64,000 nucleotides of DNA from Moniliophthora roreri (Eukaryota > Basidiomycota > Agaricomycetes > Agaricales > Marasmiaceae): contig LATX02000184.1 of the NCBI GenBank assembly GCA_001466705.2, positions 62,001 through 126,000 on the forward strand. The letters are read 5' to 3'. Numbering within the stretch: position 1 is the stretch's first letter; each line of letters starts with the position of its first letter. Positions 12,974 through 26,800 of this stretch are shown piece by piece. The translations under genes and the position numbers were made by a program. The notes beneath the pieces were generated by a model, which worked only from the letters and a program-made list of their open reading frames with translations, ran no database searches and had not been told where the DNA came from.

Positions 12974-13030
12974 ACACACGAGGCCTGTGGTGCCAAAATA
13001 CCCCTGAAAAAGATATATATAAGTTCTTGA
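12974..13030 (-). other. Retroelement leader shared with 21277-21334
   Basis: This short stretch, containing GCCTGTGGTGCCAAAATACC and then a TATATATAAG run, recurs almost unchanged at 21277-21334. In both places it lies between an R2 repeat and a family-A gag on the minus strand, so it is probably the untranslated leader following the 5' LTR. A primer-binding site may lie in it but I cannot assign a tRNA. Confidence 0.5.
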
Positions 13031-13777
13031 CACTACGTACAAGGTGTTCTTTTAACATGGTTTTCTGATTGAGAAAACACTTAATCTTCTTGCAATGAAG
13101 ATTTTTAAAAAAGCATTTATAAACTCTAAATTTTAATTGTGTCCCCTCAACAAGAATATGTCTGGAGGATGTTAAATTTTCAACAACAAAAGATATAGAA
13201 TCTTCAAATGCTGAGAATTAATAGACAATACAATATATTAGAATGATTTCTATGCTGAGAAAACATTAAATTTTCTCTGGTTGAAAATGCTCAGAAAATG
13301 CTGATAAGATAAGATAAAAATTTCAAATCTTCCATTATAGGAAAGTCAGAGAAAACACCTGGAAAACACTAGGAAAATGGTAGGAAAATCATATGGAAAC
13401 ACTATATCTTACAGCAGTTTTTAGATAGTTTTCATATAATTTTCCTCTTGTATTTAACCTGTTTTTCTTGATATAAAATCCAAAATTTCATATCTATTTT
13501 CTGAATGTTTTCTCACTATTTTATAAGGCAGAAAATCTAGTATATTTGTAATTAGAAAACTAAAGGATAATTTTATGATTTCATTGTTATAAAATTATTA
13601 AAAAATACAGACTTTTCTGGAAATTAAAATACAGAATATGCTTGTTGTTTTCAATGTGTGATGATAGCTTGAAACTAATAGAATTTTCTGAATGTTGTCT
13701 GGAAGTGAATATATAGCAGTATTCTGAGTGTATTTCCTTTATATTAATAGCATGAAAAGAACACCTCATACATAGTG
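13031..13777. mobile_element. CACTA-type non-autonomous element 2 (747 bp)
   Basis: The ends are CACTACGTACAAGGTGTTC and the matching inverted GAACACCTCATACATAGTG. TGA is duplicated as a 3-bp target site (13028-13030 and 13778-13780). The uninterrupted site is seen at 21327-21340 in the other R2/leader copy. The inverted repeats resemble those of the element at 7532-8153 (same CACTA tip, then ACAA and TTCTTTT at the same spacing), so one transposase could have moved both. The interior is very AT-rich and non-coding. Confidence 0.85.
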
Positions 13778-15260
13778 TGATTCTCAGTTTTGTTTGCAAG
13801 TTGGTTCAGCGTGGTTTACTGTTACCACAATGTTAAGAATAATTCTCAATGTCTTGCTTGGTAGTTCAGAGATGATTGCCTTCAAAACAACTTCTCAGAT
13901 CAAAAATGGGTGTTTGTTTGTAAAATATTTATTGGTTTTGTGGTTTTATTAATCACTTCAAAAGCAAATACTAGTATAGATTTCAACCAGAAACTGCCCA
14001 AAGAATAAACTTCTTCTAAGTGAGAACAAAGGTACCTCTTGTACCTGAATATAGCCCTCTTAGCTATGTTCTGCAACAATTCTCAAGAGGACAAATCTTC
14101 TAGACACTGCTAGCCTGAAACCCTCTCTGATTCACATTGAAACACCAGACTATACTAATGCACATCAGCTACCCTCTTAGTAGACTGACACAATGTTTCT
14201 CTTATCAGAAAACACACTTCTTGCATTAAAAACTAAGCTCTTCCTAGCTTTTATTTATATCTCTGGTTTGGGTTACAATCTCAGGTCTCAACTAGATAAG
14301 CTAGAGCCTGAAGTGGTTGAAAAAAAATACTGATTGCCAGTAGCTCTTCTACCTGAACAACAATGTCATACACTCTGGTAATCAGTGGGCAGTATCTCTC
14401 CTGCCTTCCACCTACAAAACACGTCCCCTTATATACCCTACAACATAAATAATCTAATATATCTGTCACACATACAAATAAAACTGAGTCAGGTGCTAAA
14501 TATTATATAAACTGAGCTGTGTTTGGTAATTTCTCTGTCACAGTGTCCAATTGTAGTCAGGCTTCATAGCCATAATCTCTTTTATCTTTTTCTATGACAA
14601 TTGTGCAGTCTCCTGACACTAATCATTTGCAATTTTCTCTATCAAACAGCTCTCCTTCCAATGCTATCTGAAAATATTATACTTCCATGCCACTCCACAT
14701 GGTTCCTTCCTTCTCTGTCTATTGTCATCTGCTCTGTGGATGCATAATATGCTTCCATTTTCTCCTCTAAAGTGTACATGTAAGCTCAGCCATGCTATCT
14801 CCTTGTCATACAGCTTTGTCTTCCACTTTCCGTAATACAGGCACCTTTCTGGTAGCTGATTGTCTATTTCATTTGTCTAATTTGATATTGGTATCTTGAG
14901 TATTCCCTGCCGATAATTTGTCATCCTCTGTTTCATATCCATTTCTCAGTAATATTCTTGTTGATGTATCATCGAAGGCTTTTATTCTTCCTTCAAGTTG
15001 GGTATAGTTTGAAAATATTGTTAAAAGTGAAAATATTCCCTTTGGTATGCTTTCGATAGAGAAGTATTATGTGGTGTGGTTCCCTACAGGTTTCAGGATG
15101 CTCCTCTGTGTTCAGATTCGCTGTTTATTTTCATACTAGCAGTGGTCAGGTACCCTTGTATGGCCTACTGTCAACCATTACTCTGCTAATATTTTGTATC
15201 CTTCTCTACTACTCGCTTTGACTAGCTGCTCAGGGCTCACACTAGTCCTCAATTCTCTTA
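13778..15260 (-). repeat. R2 family copy A, LTR-like repeat
   Basis: This sequence recurs at 16148-17240, at 21332-21910 plus 29215-29926, and at 29928-30679. It begins TGATTCTCAG beside the leader and on the minus strand contains a TATA-type GGTATATAAGGGG near 14425-14440, as expected of an LTR promoter for the minus-strand gag beyond it. Its right part (from about 15060: a conserved TTCCCTACAGGTTT and the following 200 bp) is distantly similar to the right part of R1. The outer edge near 15260 is not sharply defined. It could be the 5' LTR of the gag at 10220-12595 and the 3' LTR of the material to its right. Confidence 0.6.
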
Positions 15261-15562
15261 TATCTTTCATTTTCAACTATAAAAGTGCAAAATATTCTCT
15301 ATTTGCATGTGAAACAAAAGGTAAAAGTTATGCATATCACTGGAATCAATGAGAGCAAGAAAATGCAAAAATAAAGTTCGGAAAAGGGAAGAAAGGCCAT
15401 CAGGGGAATCATTCTCTATGAGTTCATTGGTAGTATAGGTGGAGGAAAGAGAGATGTGTAGGAAATGACTGGAAAGAGCAGATGCATTGAGCATGACCTC
15501 ATGGATAACACCAGAAGGGTCAATGCAACTCTGATCCAGTGTTGAGGTATTGGAGCTGCAGT

Positions 15563-16146
15563 CTAGTTTTTTGACTCAGCAGAACCACTAGCTTTGTTGG
15601 CTGAGGGTGCTTTGTCAACAGAGGCAGTGTGTCCAGATGCTTTACCCTTTGTGTCGCAGGCCTTCTTCTTCACATAGTTGTTGATGTCATGCTTGTCACC
15701 GCAGAACATGCAAAGACTGTTCTCCTGTCAGCGCTTGTGTTCTTTGTCTGTCAGTTTCCTATTCTTGAGCTTGCCTTCAAGCCAAGAGGGTAGCAATTTA
15801 GACTGGTTACCTGAACTGGACTTTGACTTAGCAGAGGAAGAGGAAGTGCCTTGGTCTGAGGACTAGGATTTGCCTGAGTTAGAGTTGGAACCTGAGTTCC
15901 CACTTGAAGACAAACCCTTGCTATCTCTGCCCTGGAACTGGAACTGGTGCCAGCCTTTGGACCTGAAGACTAGGCAGATCCTGACATGCAAGACTTCTCA
16001 GCTTGTCAAGACCAATACTGGTCATCAATCAAATGGGTGAGGTCTCAGAGCACATAGAAAGAATCAGGTCAGCCGACATGAGACATCTTGTCCTTAATGC
16101 AGTCAGGCAGACCCCAGTAGTACTAGTAAGAGAAAATGTTCTCACC
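15563..16146 (-). pseudogene. Gag family B C-terminal fragment, duplicate left of the scaffold join
   Basis: The minus strand reads a gag C-terminus with the zinc-knuckle-like CMFCGDKHD and a Lys/Ser/Ala-rich tail ending at a TAG (15563-15565). It is the same sequence as 17542-18125 and ends at the N at 16147. It is therefore probably a second representation of one locus rather than a second gene. In-frame stops break it. Confidence 0.6.
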
Positions 16147-16147
16147 N
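16147..16147. other. Single-N scaffold join between duplicated ends
   Basis: N at 16147. Bases 14188-16146 on the left match 16148-18125 on the right. Apart from one 19-bp indel and a few changes within the first 150 bp, they appear identical over about 1.8 kb. This is best explained as unmerged overlapping contigs. Confidence 0.8.
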
Positions 16148-17240
16148 ACACAATGTTTCTCTTATCAGAAAACACACTTCTTGCATTAAAAACTAAGCTC
16201 TTCCTAGCTTTTATTTATATCTCTGGTTTGGGTTACAATCTCAGGTCTCAACTAGCCTGTGCCTCTTGCACAACTAAATAAGCTAGAGCCCAAAGTGATT
16301 GAAAAATACTGATTGCCAGTAGCTCTTCTACCTGAACAACAATGTCATACACTCTGGTAATCAGTGGGCAGTATCTCTCCTGCCTTCCACCTACAAAACA
16401 CGTCCCCTTATATACCCTACAACATAAATAATCTAATATATCTGTCACACATACAAATAAAACTGAGTCAGGTGCTAAATATTATATAAACTGAGCTGTG
16501 TTTGGTAATTTCTCTGTCACAGTGTCCAATTGTAGTCAGGCTTCATAGCCATAATCTCTTTTATCTTTTTCTATGACAATTGTGCAGTCTCCTGACACTA
16601 ATCATTTGCAATTTTCTCTATCAAACAGCTCTCCTTCCAATGCTATCTGAAAATATTATACTTCCATGCCACTCCACATGGTTCCTTCCTTCTCTGTCTA
16701 TTGTCATCTGCTCTGTGGATGCATAATATGCTTCCATTTTCTCCTCTAAAGTGTACATGTAAGCTCAGCCATGCTATCTCCTTGTCATACAGCTTTGTCT
16801 TCCACTTTCCGTAATACAGGCACCTTTCTGGTAGCTGATTGTCTATTTCATTTGTCTAATTTGATATTGGTATCTTGAGTATTCCCTGCCGATAATTTGT
16901 CATCCTCTGTTTCATATCCATTTCTCAGTAATATTCTTGTTGATGTATCATCGAAGGCTTTTATTCTTCCTTCAAGTTGGGTATAGTTTGAAAATATTGT
17001 TAAAAGTGAAAATATTCCCTTTGGTATGCTTTCGATAGAGAAGTATTATGTGGTGTGGTTCCCTACAGGTTTCAGGATGCTCCTCTGTGTTCAGATTCGC
17101 TGTTTATTTTCATACTAGCAGTGGTCAGGTACCCTTGTATGGCCTACTGTCAACCATTACTCTGCTAATATTTTGTATCCTTCTCTACTACTCGCTTTGA
17201 CTAGCTGCTCAGGGCTCACACTAGTCCTCAATTCTCTTAT
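16148..17240 (-). repeat. R2 family, right-hand representation of copy A
   Basis: It repeats 14188-15260, including the TATA-type promoter stretch (minus strand, near 16405-16420). Near 16255-16275 it has 19 bp (CCTGTGCCTCTTGCACAAC) that the left representation lacks. It is likely the other haplotype, or the overlapping contig end, of the same locus. Confidence 0.6.
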
Positions 17241-17541
17241 ATCTTTCATTTTCAACTATAAAAGTGCAAAATATTCTCTATTTGCATGTGAAACAAAAGG
17301 TAAAAGTTATGCATATCACTGGAATCAATGAGAGCAAGAAAATGCAAAAATAAAGTTCGGAAAAGGGAAGAAAGGCCATCAGGGGAATCATTCTCTATGA
17401 GTTCATTGGTAGTATAGGTGGAGGAAAGAGAGATGTGTAGGAAATGACTGGAAAGAGCAGATGCATTGAGCATGACCTCATGGATAACACCAGAAGGGTC
17501 AATGCAACTCTGATCCAGTGTTGAGGTATTGGAGCTGCAGT

Positions 17542-18956
<1,415 letters not shown>

Positions 18957-19733
18957 TGAAGGAAAAGGGGGTGAGAGAAAGCCTGTCTGAGGAGACTGGC
19001 GTGAAAGATGTGTGGAAATAGAGTCATAGGAGAAGAGACTACTGGATGATGGTCCAGTCTATGAACCGCCATCTTTAAACAATTCCTGAATGAAGTCACT
19101 CTGCATTTGGAAAGCAGGTTTCATGCATGCAGTATGCCCCACCTTACCTGAAGATGCAGGGACTCCTGCAGCTTGACATTGCACCCAGAAATTGCAGTCA
19201 GCATCTTGCTTCTGGCGTTGGGAATCAGCTTTAGTTGGTTGTTTTGCAGTGAAGGAAGTTAGAGCAGAAGATTGTGGATGGAAGGAAGAAAAGAGATCTA
19301 TGATTCAGCAGTTCCAAGTGGAAAATACTGTTAGGACTATGCAAGAACAGAAAAGGACAAGGACGAGTATGGCCAAATGGCAAGAAGAGTACCATGCAAA
19401 GGAGGTGGGTTCGCTGAAGCTATTGGCAACAGCACTACTGAACTATGGAGCTCGGCAGAGATGAAGGGTCTCTGCACAAGCAAGATTGAGAGCAAAATCA
19501 AGGAGAGAGGAGTAGAGCATAGAATAATGTTAATTTTCCACTTGGGGTATACTGGTAGAATACAGTAGTTTATATCTACTGGGAAAGGGTACAACATGGA
19601 GAACATATGCAGTCCATGAGGATAATGGCCAATATGTCACTACAAGAAAAACATATAGTAAGATGTACAATGTGGAGATTAATGAAATGTGTAAGATATG
19701 ATAGAAAGGGCACATAGGTGGTCCTCATATGAG
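18957..19733. other. Spacer between two gag remnants
   Basis: About 780 bp with only short unconvincing frames on both strands (for example 19192-19464 and 19337-19606). No motif was recognised. It presumably belongs to the internal or leader region of the family-B element. Confidence 0.4.
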
Positions 19734-21276
19734 TTACAGCCAAGCTGAGTCGTACAGGTGTAACAGAAACAATTCTTCTTGTTTCACTGAAACAGGCTTC
19801 AATGGTTGAGTAATATTCATGGTAGGAAACACTGGTGGTGGCTGGAACAGATATGACAAAGGCATTGCTGCACTTAGCATTGCTGTCCCTACTCCTGGGT
19901 TGACTGATGGAACTCCAGCTCCCAATGCAAAACTTCCTAATCCTATATATACATCTCCTGAGCTTGTACTCATAATCATCTCTGCTTGCTCCATGACTTC
20001 CTGGAGTTTCTATGGATCCATTCTTCTTCTTCTTCCATCCTCAGCTTCCAAATTCAACTTGTTCAGGGACCAATCAGCCATTCTAATTCAGACTCTCTCT
20101 CAAACTGATGGTTCTAAACCTGCTAAATAAAAACCTATTGCTTCAAAGTTCAAAATCATAGGTGGATCTCTCATCAATTTAGCTGCTTCTAGCTTAAATG
20201 CCCTATGATATGCTCTAAGCTTCTCTAGATCCCAGTCTGTAGCTTTCTGATATACTGCTAAAATCTTCTGTAACCTGACCATTGATCCTTGGCCATTATC
20301 AACTAAATCTGGGAACTCTCTGAATAATAATTTCTCAAACTCACTCCATGAGTGGCCCAATGCTTCTTTTCTATCTTGCAGTTGCTGTCTTAAATCATAT
20401 GAAAACTTCAACATCGCTAGATAGATTTTTGACACATCCTCTTTAACCTGGGCCATGTCTAGTGCATTCTCAAAATCTTCAAGCCATGGTTGAAGAGTCA
20501 TAGGTTGCAACTTGTCAAATCTCTCTATTTTCGATAATATTTTCAATACTCTCTCATTTCATACTTCTTTGGCTGCTGCATCTGTAAGTGTATTCCACTT
20601 TTCTCTCTGTGCTAAGTCTGCCATTATAGTCTGTTCTGCTACAGTAATATCTTCTGTAACTTCTTTGTCTGGTTCAAAATATTCTTCTTCTTCCAAGCTG
20701 GAACTACTGCTCTGTTCTGTCTGTTCAGGAGACTCTCGGTGAAAGTATTAATGGTGTATTAGGTGGTGCTTTTAATCTATATCTTCTAGGTGCTGGACTG
20801 AGAACAAATTCCTCTTGTGACTGTGGAAATCTTTCTGCAGTACCAAATGTTGAAGCTGGATATATGGGTACTCTACTTCTAGTAAAACTCTCTGCAGGTG
20901 GTAGTAACTGTGAGCCTGTAGTTCATGTATGACTCCTTGTCACTCTTCTTCCTACACTGGACTGTGATGATGATGAAGCTTTGAATTGACTAGACAAAGC
21001 TCCTTCTGTCTGTGGACTGGAACCTTGAACAACTTCTTCAATGGTTCGTTTCTTTGGACTAATCTTGACTAGCCCTTACTCTAGATCTTTACTTGTCTCT
21101 AAGATCTCTAGTGGTTTTAAGTCAAATCTCTTCAAGACTTAACTAATATTCTCTATCTGATCGTCTTTTCTGAAGCTTATCTCTTCGCAGTAAGCAATTC
21201 ACTGATAATATTCTCTGGAACCTCCCTCGTGGTGGGCTCCAGATGAAGATGCTCAAAAACCTATGCCTCTACTATG
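19734..21276 (-). pseudogene. Decayed LTR-retrotransposon gag (family A), copy 2
   Basis: The best piece is 20546-20100 (148 residues), a helical capsid-like segment containing PWLEDFENALDMAQV. A further piece at 19994-19734 is separated from it by stops. Upstream, 21276-20550 encodes Ser/Pro/Glu-rich sequence in broken frames. It corresponds in position and helical pattern to the gag at 10220-12595 and follows the same leader. It is inactive. I see no pol. Confidence 0.55.
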
Positions 21277-21331
21277 AAAACACAAGGCCTGTGGTGCCAA
21301 AATACCCCCAAAAAAGGTATATATAAGTTCT
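21277..21331 (-). other. Retroelement leader, second copy
   Basis: It is nearly identical to 12974-13030 and here runs straight into the R2 repeat at 21332 without the CACTA insertion. This shows the original junction between leader and LTR-like repeat. Confidence 0.5.
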
Positions 21332-21910
21332 TGATTCTCAGTTTTGTTTGTGAGTTGGTTCAGTGTGGTTCACTGTTACTGCAATGTTAAGAATAATTCT
21401 CAATGTCTCGCTTGGTAGTTCAGAGATGATTGCCTTCAAAACAACTTCTCAGATCAAAAATGGGTGTTCATTTTGTATAATATTTATTGGTTTTGTGGTT
21501 TTATTAATCACTTCAAAAGCAAATACTAGTATAGATTTCAACCAGAAACTGCCCAAAGAATAAACTTCTTCTAAGTGAGAACAAAGGTACCTCTTGTACC
21601 TGAATATAGCTCTCTTAACTATGTTCTGCAACAATTCTCAAGAGGACAAATCTTCTAGACACTGCTAGCCTGAAACCCTCTCTGATTCATGTCGAAACAC
21701 CAGACTATACTGATGCATGTTAGCTACCCTCTTAGTAGACTGATACAATGTTTCTCTTATCAGAAAACACACCTCTTGCATTAAAAACTAAGCTCTTCCT
21801 AGCTTTTATTTATATCTCTAGTTTGGGTTACAATTTCAGATCTCAACTAGCCTGTGCCTCTTGCACAACTAAATAAGCTAGGGCCCGAAGTGATTGAAAA
21901 ATACTGATTG
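21332..21910 (-). repeat. R2 family copy B, left part, split by the chromovirus
   Basis: It matches 13778-14335. The repeat stops at GATTG (21906-21910), where the chromovirus begins, and resumes at 29210 with GATTG followed by the expected continuation (CCAGTAGCTC). So R2 was in place before the chromovirus inserted. Confidence 0.75.
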
Positions 21911-22437
21911 TGTTACGTTACTTGCACAGCAACGACAACAACTCAACAACACTTGACGTAGTGATGCAGAGTTAACTTCAACGAGAAAGGAAAGTTCCCT
22001 TCCCGAAGGAGCTAAGGTTCAAGTTAAAGAGCTAGCTTAAGAAAAGCTAGAGTTCAGAGTTCATTTGTTGGCTAAACACAAGTTGATTAAACCAGGTCAA
22101 GCTGAAGAGCTATAACCCAGTTCTATCTACTCTTATACATCCATTGTAGTTACGCATTTGTACAACATAGAACATCTGGGAATACGATGGAATTTGTATA
22201 AGATAATCGAATAGAAGGTAATAGAATGTCAGAGAAATGTTAATAAGAAAAAGAATCGAAATGATATCATAAAAGAAAATAACAGAACACCATAGAACGA
22301 TTTGTAAAAGGGGAGCTGGGAAAATGGATGAGTCCAGATGTCAAAGAGAAGCATAATGTTGGGCACTAGAATGCCCGGAATAGTGGTACAAGAAAAGAAA
22401 ATGCGAAATTGTCTGTAAAAAATGAAAAACTGTAACA
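21911..22437 (-). repeat. Chromovirus 3' LTR
   Basis: 527 bp with short inverted tips TGTTAC...GTAACA. By eye it differs from the other LTR at 12 sites, of which 11 are transitions. Most can be explained by a CpG in one copy read as TpG or CpA in the other. It should carry the polyadenylation site for the element RNA. Confidence 0.95.
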
Positions 22438-22450
22438 TTACCCTCCTCTT
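22438..22450 (-). other. Chromovirus polypurine tract
   Basis: Directly next to the 3' LTR the element strand reads AAGAGGAGGGTAA, a purine run in the position required to prime plus-strand DNA synthesis. Confidence 0.8.
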
Positions 22451-22599
22451 ACATTCAAGCATCCATGCTTGTCATCGGTTGTCCCATATGCAACCATTCT
22501 CCCTGGAATATCGGCGAGTTTGTTCTGTAGAAGTATCTCGGCCCTTCATCTTCTCCGATGTCAACCACAATTGCTAGTCTTGCTGGTGGTTCTCGACGA

Positions 22600-23784
22600 T
22601 CAAGATTCTCCATCTCCATAGACCTCATCGTCCCAGGCGAGATCGTCTGTAAGATTGTCATAAGCAGTTGGATCACCAAGGGAATGGTTACGCTTCAGAG
22701 CTCTTCTAGACCTTCGTCGGTTGTGGCAGTCACAAGATATATGTCCAGGTGCACGTTCGGTGCAGAGTGGGCAACTATACTGCCTGCAGTCAGTGGCACA
22801 GTGTTTCTCCAATCTGCACACAGGGCACAGAGTCGCTCGTACACCTCTTCTGTCTGTTCCATGGTACGCGGCGTAGGATTCCTCGATCTGCCGACGAGTT
22901 GTATTTCTTCGGGTTTATCTTCGAGGTCTTCGTCGTCCCACACCAACCGGCGTTCTGGAGTCAGTCGGTTCATCAGTGGCGGTGTTGAACTGGTTCGCAT
23001 CCTTGAACCATTGTTCGTGGTAGGTGGAATGAGTGGAGGTGTCAGAGACACTGGGCTGTTCGAATCTTGGTTCGGGTATAGAAGGAGGTGTTGGATGTGG
23101 GGAGGTGGTGGGGAATAGTCGTGTTTGTTCAGCTGTGTCGGAGATGGTTCTTGTTCCTGAATCATCGGTTCGTCTGCTCGATGACTCAGAGGGGTAGACA
23201 AGTTCGTTCTGAAAATCGGCGATGGTGTTTGTAGGCTGTGTTGGATTGGAATGGATGGCAGGGGATGCAAGACGTAGTCTCTGTCTTGTCTGGAGAAGGC
23301 ATTGGCCATGAGCGACGACAATTGCTCTTCGGAGTCTTCTTTGAGTTCGTTGGACCTCATGGAAGAAGGTGGGCTCATTGGGATTGATGTCCTCGCTGTC
23401 TGGGAAAGGCTCGTCGTCGTCTTTCGGAATTTCTATGTGAACCAGTAAGTTCTCGACGTCTAAGATGGGCACTGGTACCATTATGAGGCCCATCAATTGG
23501 ATTGCATCTTCGTCGTTTGTCATGGCTTCGGCGAATGTCCCAGCTTGACGATCTAGCTGAGCTAGGGCTTCGTTCATTCTGTGGCGATGACCTCTAAGGA
23601 AGAGCAAACTGCCCCAGAAGGCTCGAAGTCTGTCATTATCTTGGACGGCAGTGGTGATTTGATCGTCGTAGTCTTCGGAGTTGATAAGGAAAAGGAGTTC
23701 AAACGCACTGGGACGGTACGATCCAGTGTGTGTTACTTCGTGTGAGAAGACTTGTCGAGAAGAGTGCAGGAGTTCAGAAGACAT
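22600..23784 (-). pseudogene. Third chromovirus ORF with two zinc-knuckle motifs
   Basis: The frame opens with ATG at 23784, 33 nt after the pol stop, and runs to 22915. The same frame resumes beyond a TAA and ends at 22600. A second frame (23378-22695) is also open across the middle and gives protein-like sequence there, so indels may have shifted the reading. The N-terminal half is helical and acidic, the middle is Pro/Ser/Thr-rich, and the C-terminal part has CPVCRLEKHCATDC (C-x2-C-x4-H-x4-C) followed by CPLC...GH...C, a second knuckle-like motif. Position after integrase and zinc knuckles suggest a nucleic-acid-binding accessory protein. The function is unknown to me. Confidence 0.7.
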
Positions 23785-23817
23785 GTTCGTTGGAATGAAG
23801 TTCTAAGGGAGATTATG

Positions 23818-26800
23818 TCAGATTTTATACTCCAGATACAACTCCATCGAGTGTTTGAGGGCACTCGGCCTTTTCCATTGATTGTGGGATGAGTCGTAAC
23901 CTTTCCAAGACACGAGATAGTGGGTTGGCTTTTGGATTTTTCCTTTCTTTTTCCCTTTCGGTCGATGACCTATAATTGCTTCCACTTCGAATTCTTCTTG
24001 TCCTTCAATGATGTCAGGTGGCGGTTCAAGGAAGTTTGGTCCATGGATATCGTTTTCCTTAAATGGTGTAAGAAGACCGGCATGGAAAATGGGGTGGATC
24101 CTCCACTGGAACAGGAGTTTTAATTTGTAAGTTACTGGTCCCATTACCTCCTCTATTTCGAAGGGTCCTTCTCGTTTTGGCGACAGTTTTGGCGAAGGAT
24201 AACCAAGCGAAAGGTTTTTCCCTTCTAGCCAAACCTTTTGTCCCTTTTCAAACCTATCAAAATGCCTTCTGTTTCTTTCTTTCATCCTTCTTGCAGAAAT
24301 GTCCAAGAGTGCCAAGGTTTCTTCTCTCAGCTTTTTGAGTTCTTCGATTCGTTTCTCCACCGATGGAATCAATGTCCTGTCGAACACAGTGGGTAATGGT
24401 CTGGGATGATAGCCCATCGTGAGGTAGAAAGGGGATTGTTTTGTTATGGAATGCATTCTAGAGTTGTGTGCGAATTCTGCAAAGTGGAGGAGGTCCTTCC
24501 ATTTCGTCTGTTCTTTCGCGCAAAAGAATCGAAGATAGATTTCCACCTCTTGATTTACTCTTTCAGTTTCTCCGTCCGTTTGAGGATGATAAGTGGTACT
24601 CAGCATTTGTTTGGTCCCCAAGATCCTTCCCATTTCAGTAAATACCTCTGCAGCGAATCGAGGGTCTCTGTCTGAGATAATTTTGTCCAGTAGTCTGAAT
24701 CTCTTGTACACGTGTTGAAAAAGAAGTTCGGCTGTTTCCGTTGCATCTAGTTTCTTCTTGCACAGAATGAAAATTACCCCCTTCGTAGCGGTGTGGTCCA
24801 CCACGACTAAGATTGCATTGCATCCGTCCACTTCTGGAAGATCTGTGATCAAGTCCATTGTGATAATTTGAAATGGTAACGCATCTTTGTGGCCTTCAAT
24901 TGGTTGTAGTGGTACTCGCGTCGGATGTGTGTTGATTTTCATCTGTTGACATGCCACACATCCGTCCACAAACGCTTTGATGTATTTTGTCATTCCTGGC
25001 CACCAATAGTCTCGTTGGATTTGATCAACAGTGTTCCATTGTCCTGGATGTCCGTGTGGTAACGCCTCATGAATCGATTTCACGAGGTGTTTGCGCAATT
25101 TTGGATCATTTGGAACATATGCTCTATTTTTGTAATAGAGGATTCTGTCTGTCGTCCTCCAGTCTTGCAAGGATGATTTGATCGGAGTGACTCCTTTCTC
25201 CAATAATGACTCTACTGTCATCTTGAAAAACTCATCTGTCAGCAGTGCTTCTTCAAGCATGTCCTTCAGTTCCGTGTCGATTGTATTAATGAATAACTTA
25301 TCAGGTAATACAACGACATTCTTGTTGTCTGTATCTTCATCCTCCACGAGATCTGATCTTCTTGACAAAGTGTCCGATTGTACCATCTTTGTTCCAGGTA
25401 TGTGAATCAGTTGGAGTTCGAATTGAGAAATATAAAGGCTCCATCGGGCTTGTCTTTAATTTAACTTCTGTGCAGTTCTGAAGTAAGACAAGTTTTTGTA
25501 ATCAGATAGAATTGTCACCAAGTGAGTGGAACCAAGCAAATAGTGTTCCCATGCTTTAAGGGCGTTCACTATTGCTAAGAGTTCTCTGTCATAGATCTCG
25601 TAATTCCGTTCTGTTTCCGTGAGGGCATGCGACAGATATCCACATGGATGTAATTTGTTGTCCGTGTCGTTTTGTCGTAATACTGCCCCCGTAGCCCATT
25701 TCGATGTGTCAGCTTCGATGATGAAGGGTTGTGTGTCGTCTGGCATCTTCAGGATCGGTTGTTGGAGGAATTTTAACTTCATCACTTCGAAAGCTATTTG
25801 ACATAGCTTTGTCCATTTGAACGGTACATTCTTCTTCGTCAAATCGTGCAATGGTCGGGCAATTTCCACATATCGTCCTATAAATTTCCGATAGAAATTT
25901 GCAAATCCTAGGAAAGATCTCACACCTTTAACTGTGGTTGGCGGTTCCCAGTCTTTGATTCCTGCTAGTTTCATCGGATCCATTTGGACATGTCCGGGAG
26001 TGATGACCAATCCTAAGAAGAGTGTTTTGACGACATCAAATTCGCACTTTTCCGGTTTGAGGTATAGATCATGTTCTCGTAATCGTTCCAGCACTTGTCT
26101 CATTCGAAGTTGATGCATTCGCCTGTCTTCCGAAAATATAAGGATGTCATCCATATATACCACGCACCATTCTTTATCGATGAAATCCTTCAAGATGTCG
26201 TTCATGAAGGCTTGGAAGGTGGCAGGTGAATTCATTAGTCCAAAAAACATGACTGTGGGTTCAAAGAGCCCTCTCAGAGTTTTGAATGCCGCTTTCCATT
26301 GATCTCCATCTTTGATCTGGATGTTATTGTATCCGTTTCACAAGTCTAGTTTGGTAAAGACATGAGCTGTCTTTAGTTTGTCAACGAGATCAGTTACAAG
26401 AGGAAGAGGATATTGATTCTTTATTGTTCCATTGTTAAGGTCCCTATAGTCTTGGCATGGTCAGAGTGCTCCTGCTTCTTTCTTTGACACAAAGAAAAAA
26501 GGAGAAGCCATCGGAGATTTCGAAGGTCGAATATATCCTTTTCAAAGGTTTTCGTCTAAGAACTTGTCTTGTTCGATTCATTCTTTAGGCAAAAGAGAAT
26601 AGACTTTACAATCCTGAGGTTTCAAATCGGGTTTCAAATCTATCGCGTGGTCGTAGGGTCTAGATGGTGGGAATCTTTCAGACTTTTTCTTCTCGAATCT
26701 GTCAGTGTAATCCGATAGATAAGGAGGAATCAGTTCTTCTAAACTCTTTGATTTGACTTCATGAGCCTGTGCCAATACCTGGGAGGTGGACAACTTAGCG

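Noticed and set aside
13778..14470. A precise 693-bp LTR (TGATTC...GTCACA)
   Set aside because: Although it has TG...CA ends, similarity among R2 copies continues beyond both ends, so these boundaries are not supported.
16003..16281. Plus-strand frame containing X
   Set aside because: It crosses the N at 16147 and mixes two contig ends; the coding sense here is the minus-strand gag.
22558..23118. 186-codon plus-strand frame
   Set aside because: Antisense of the third chromovirus ORF, Gly/Ser-rich and without a domain.
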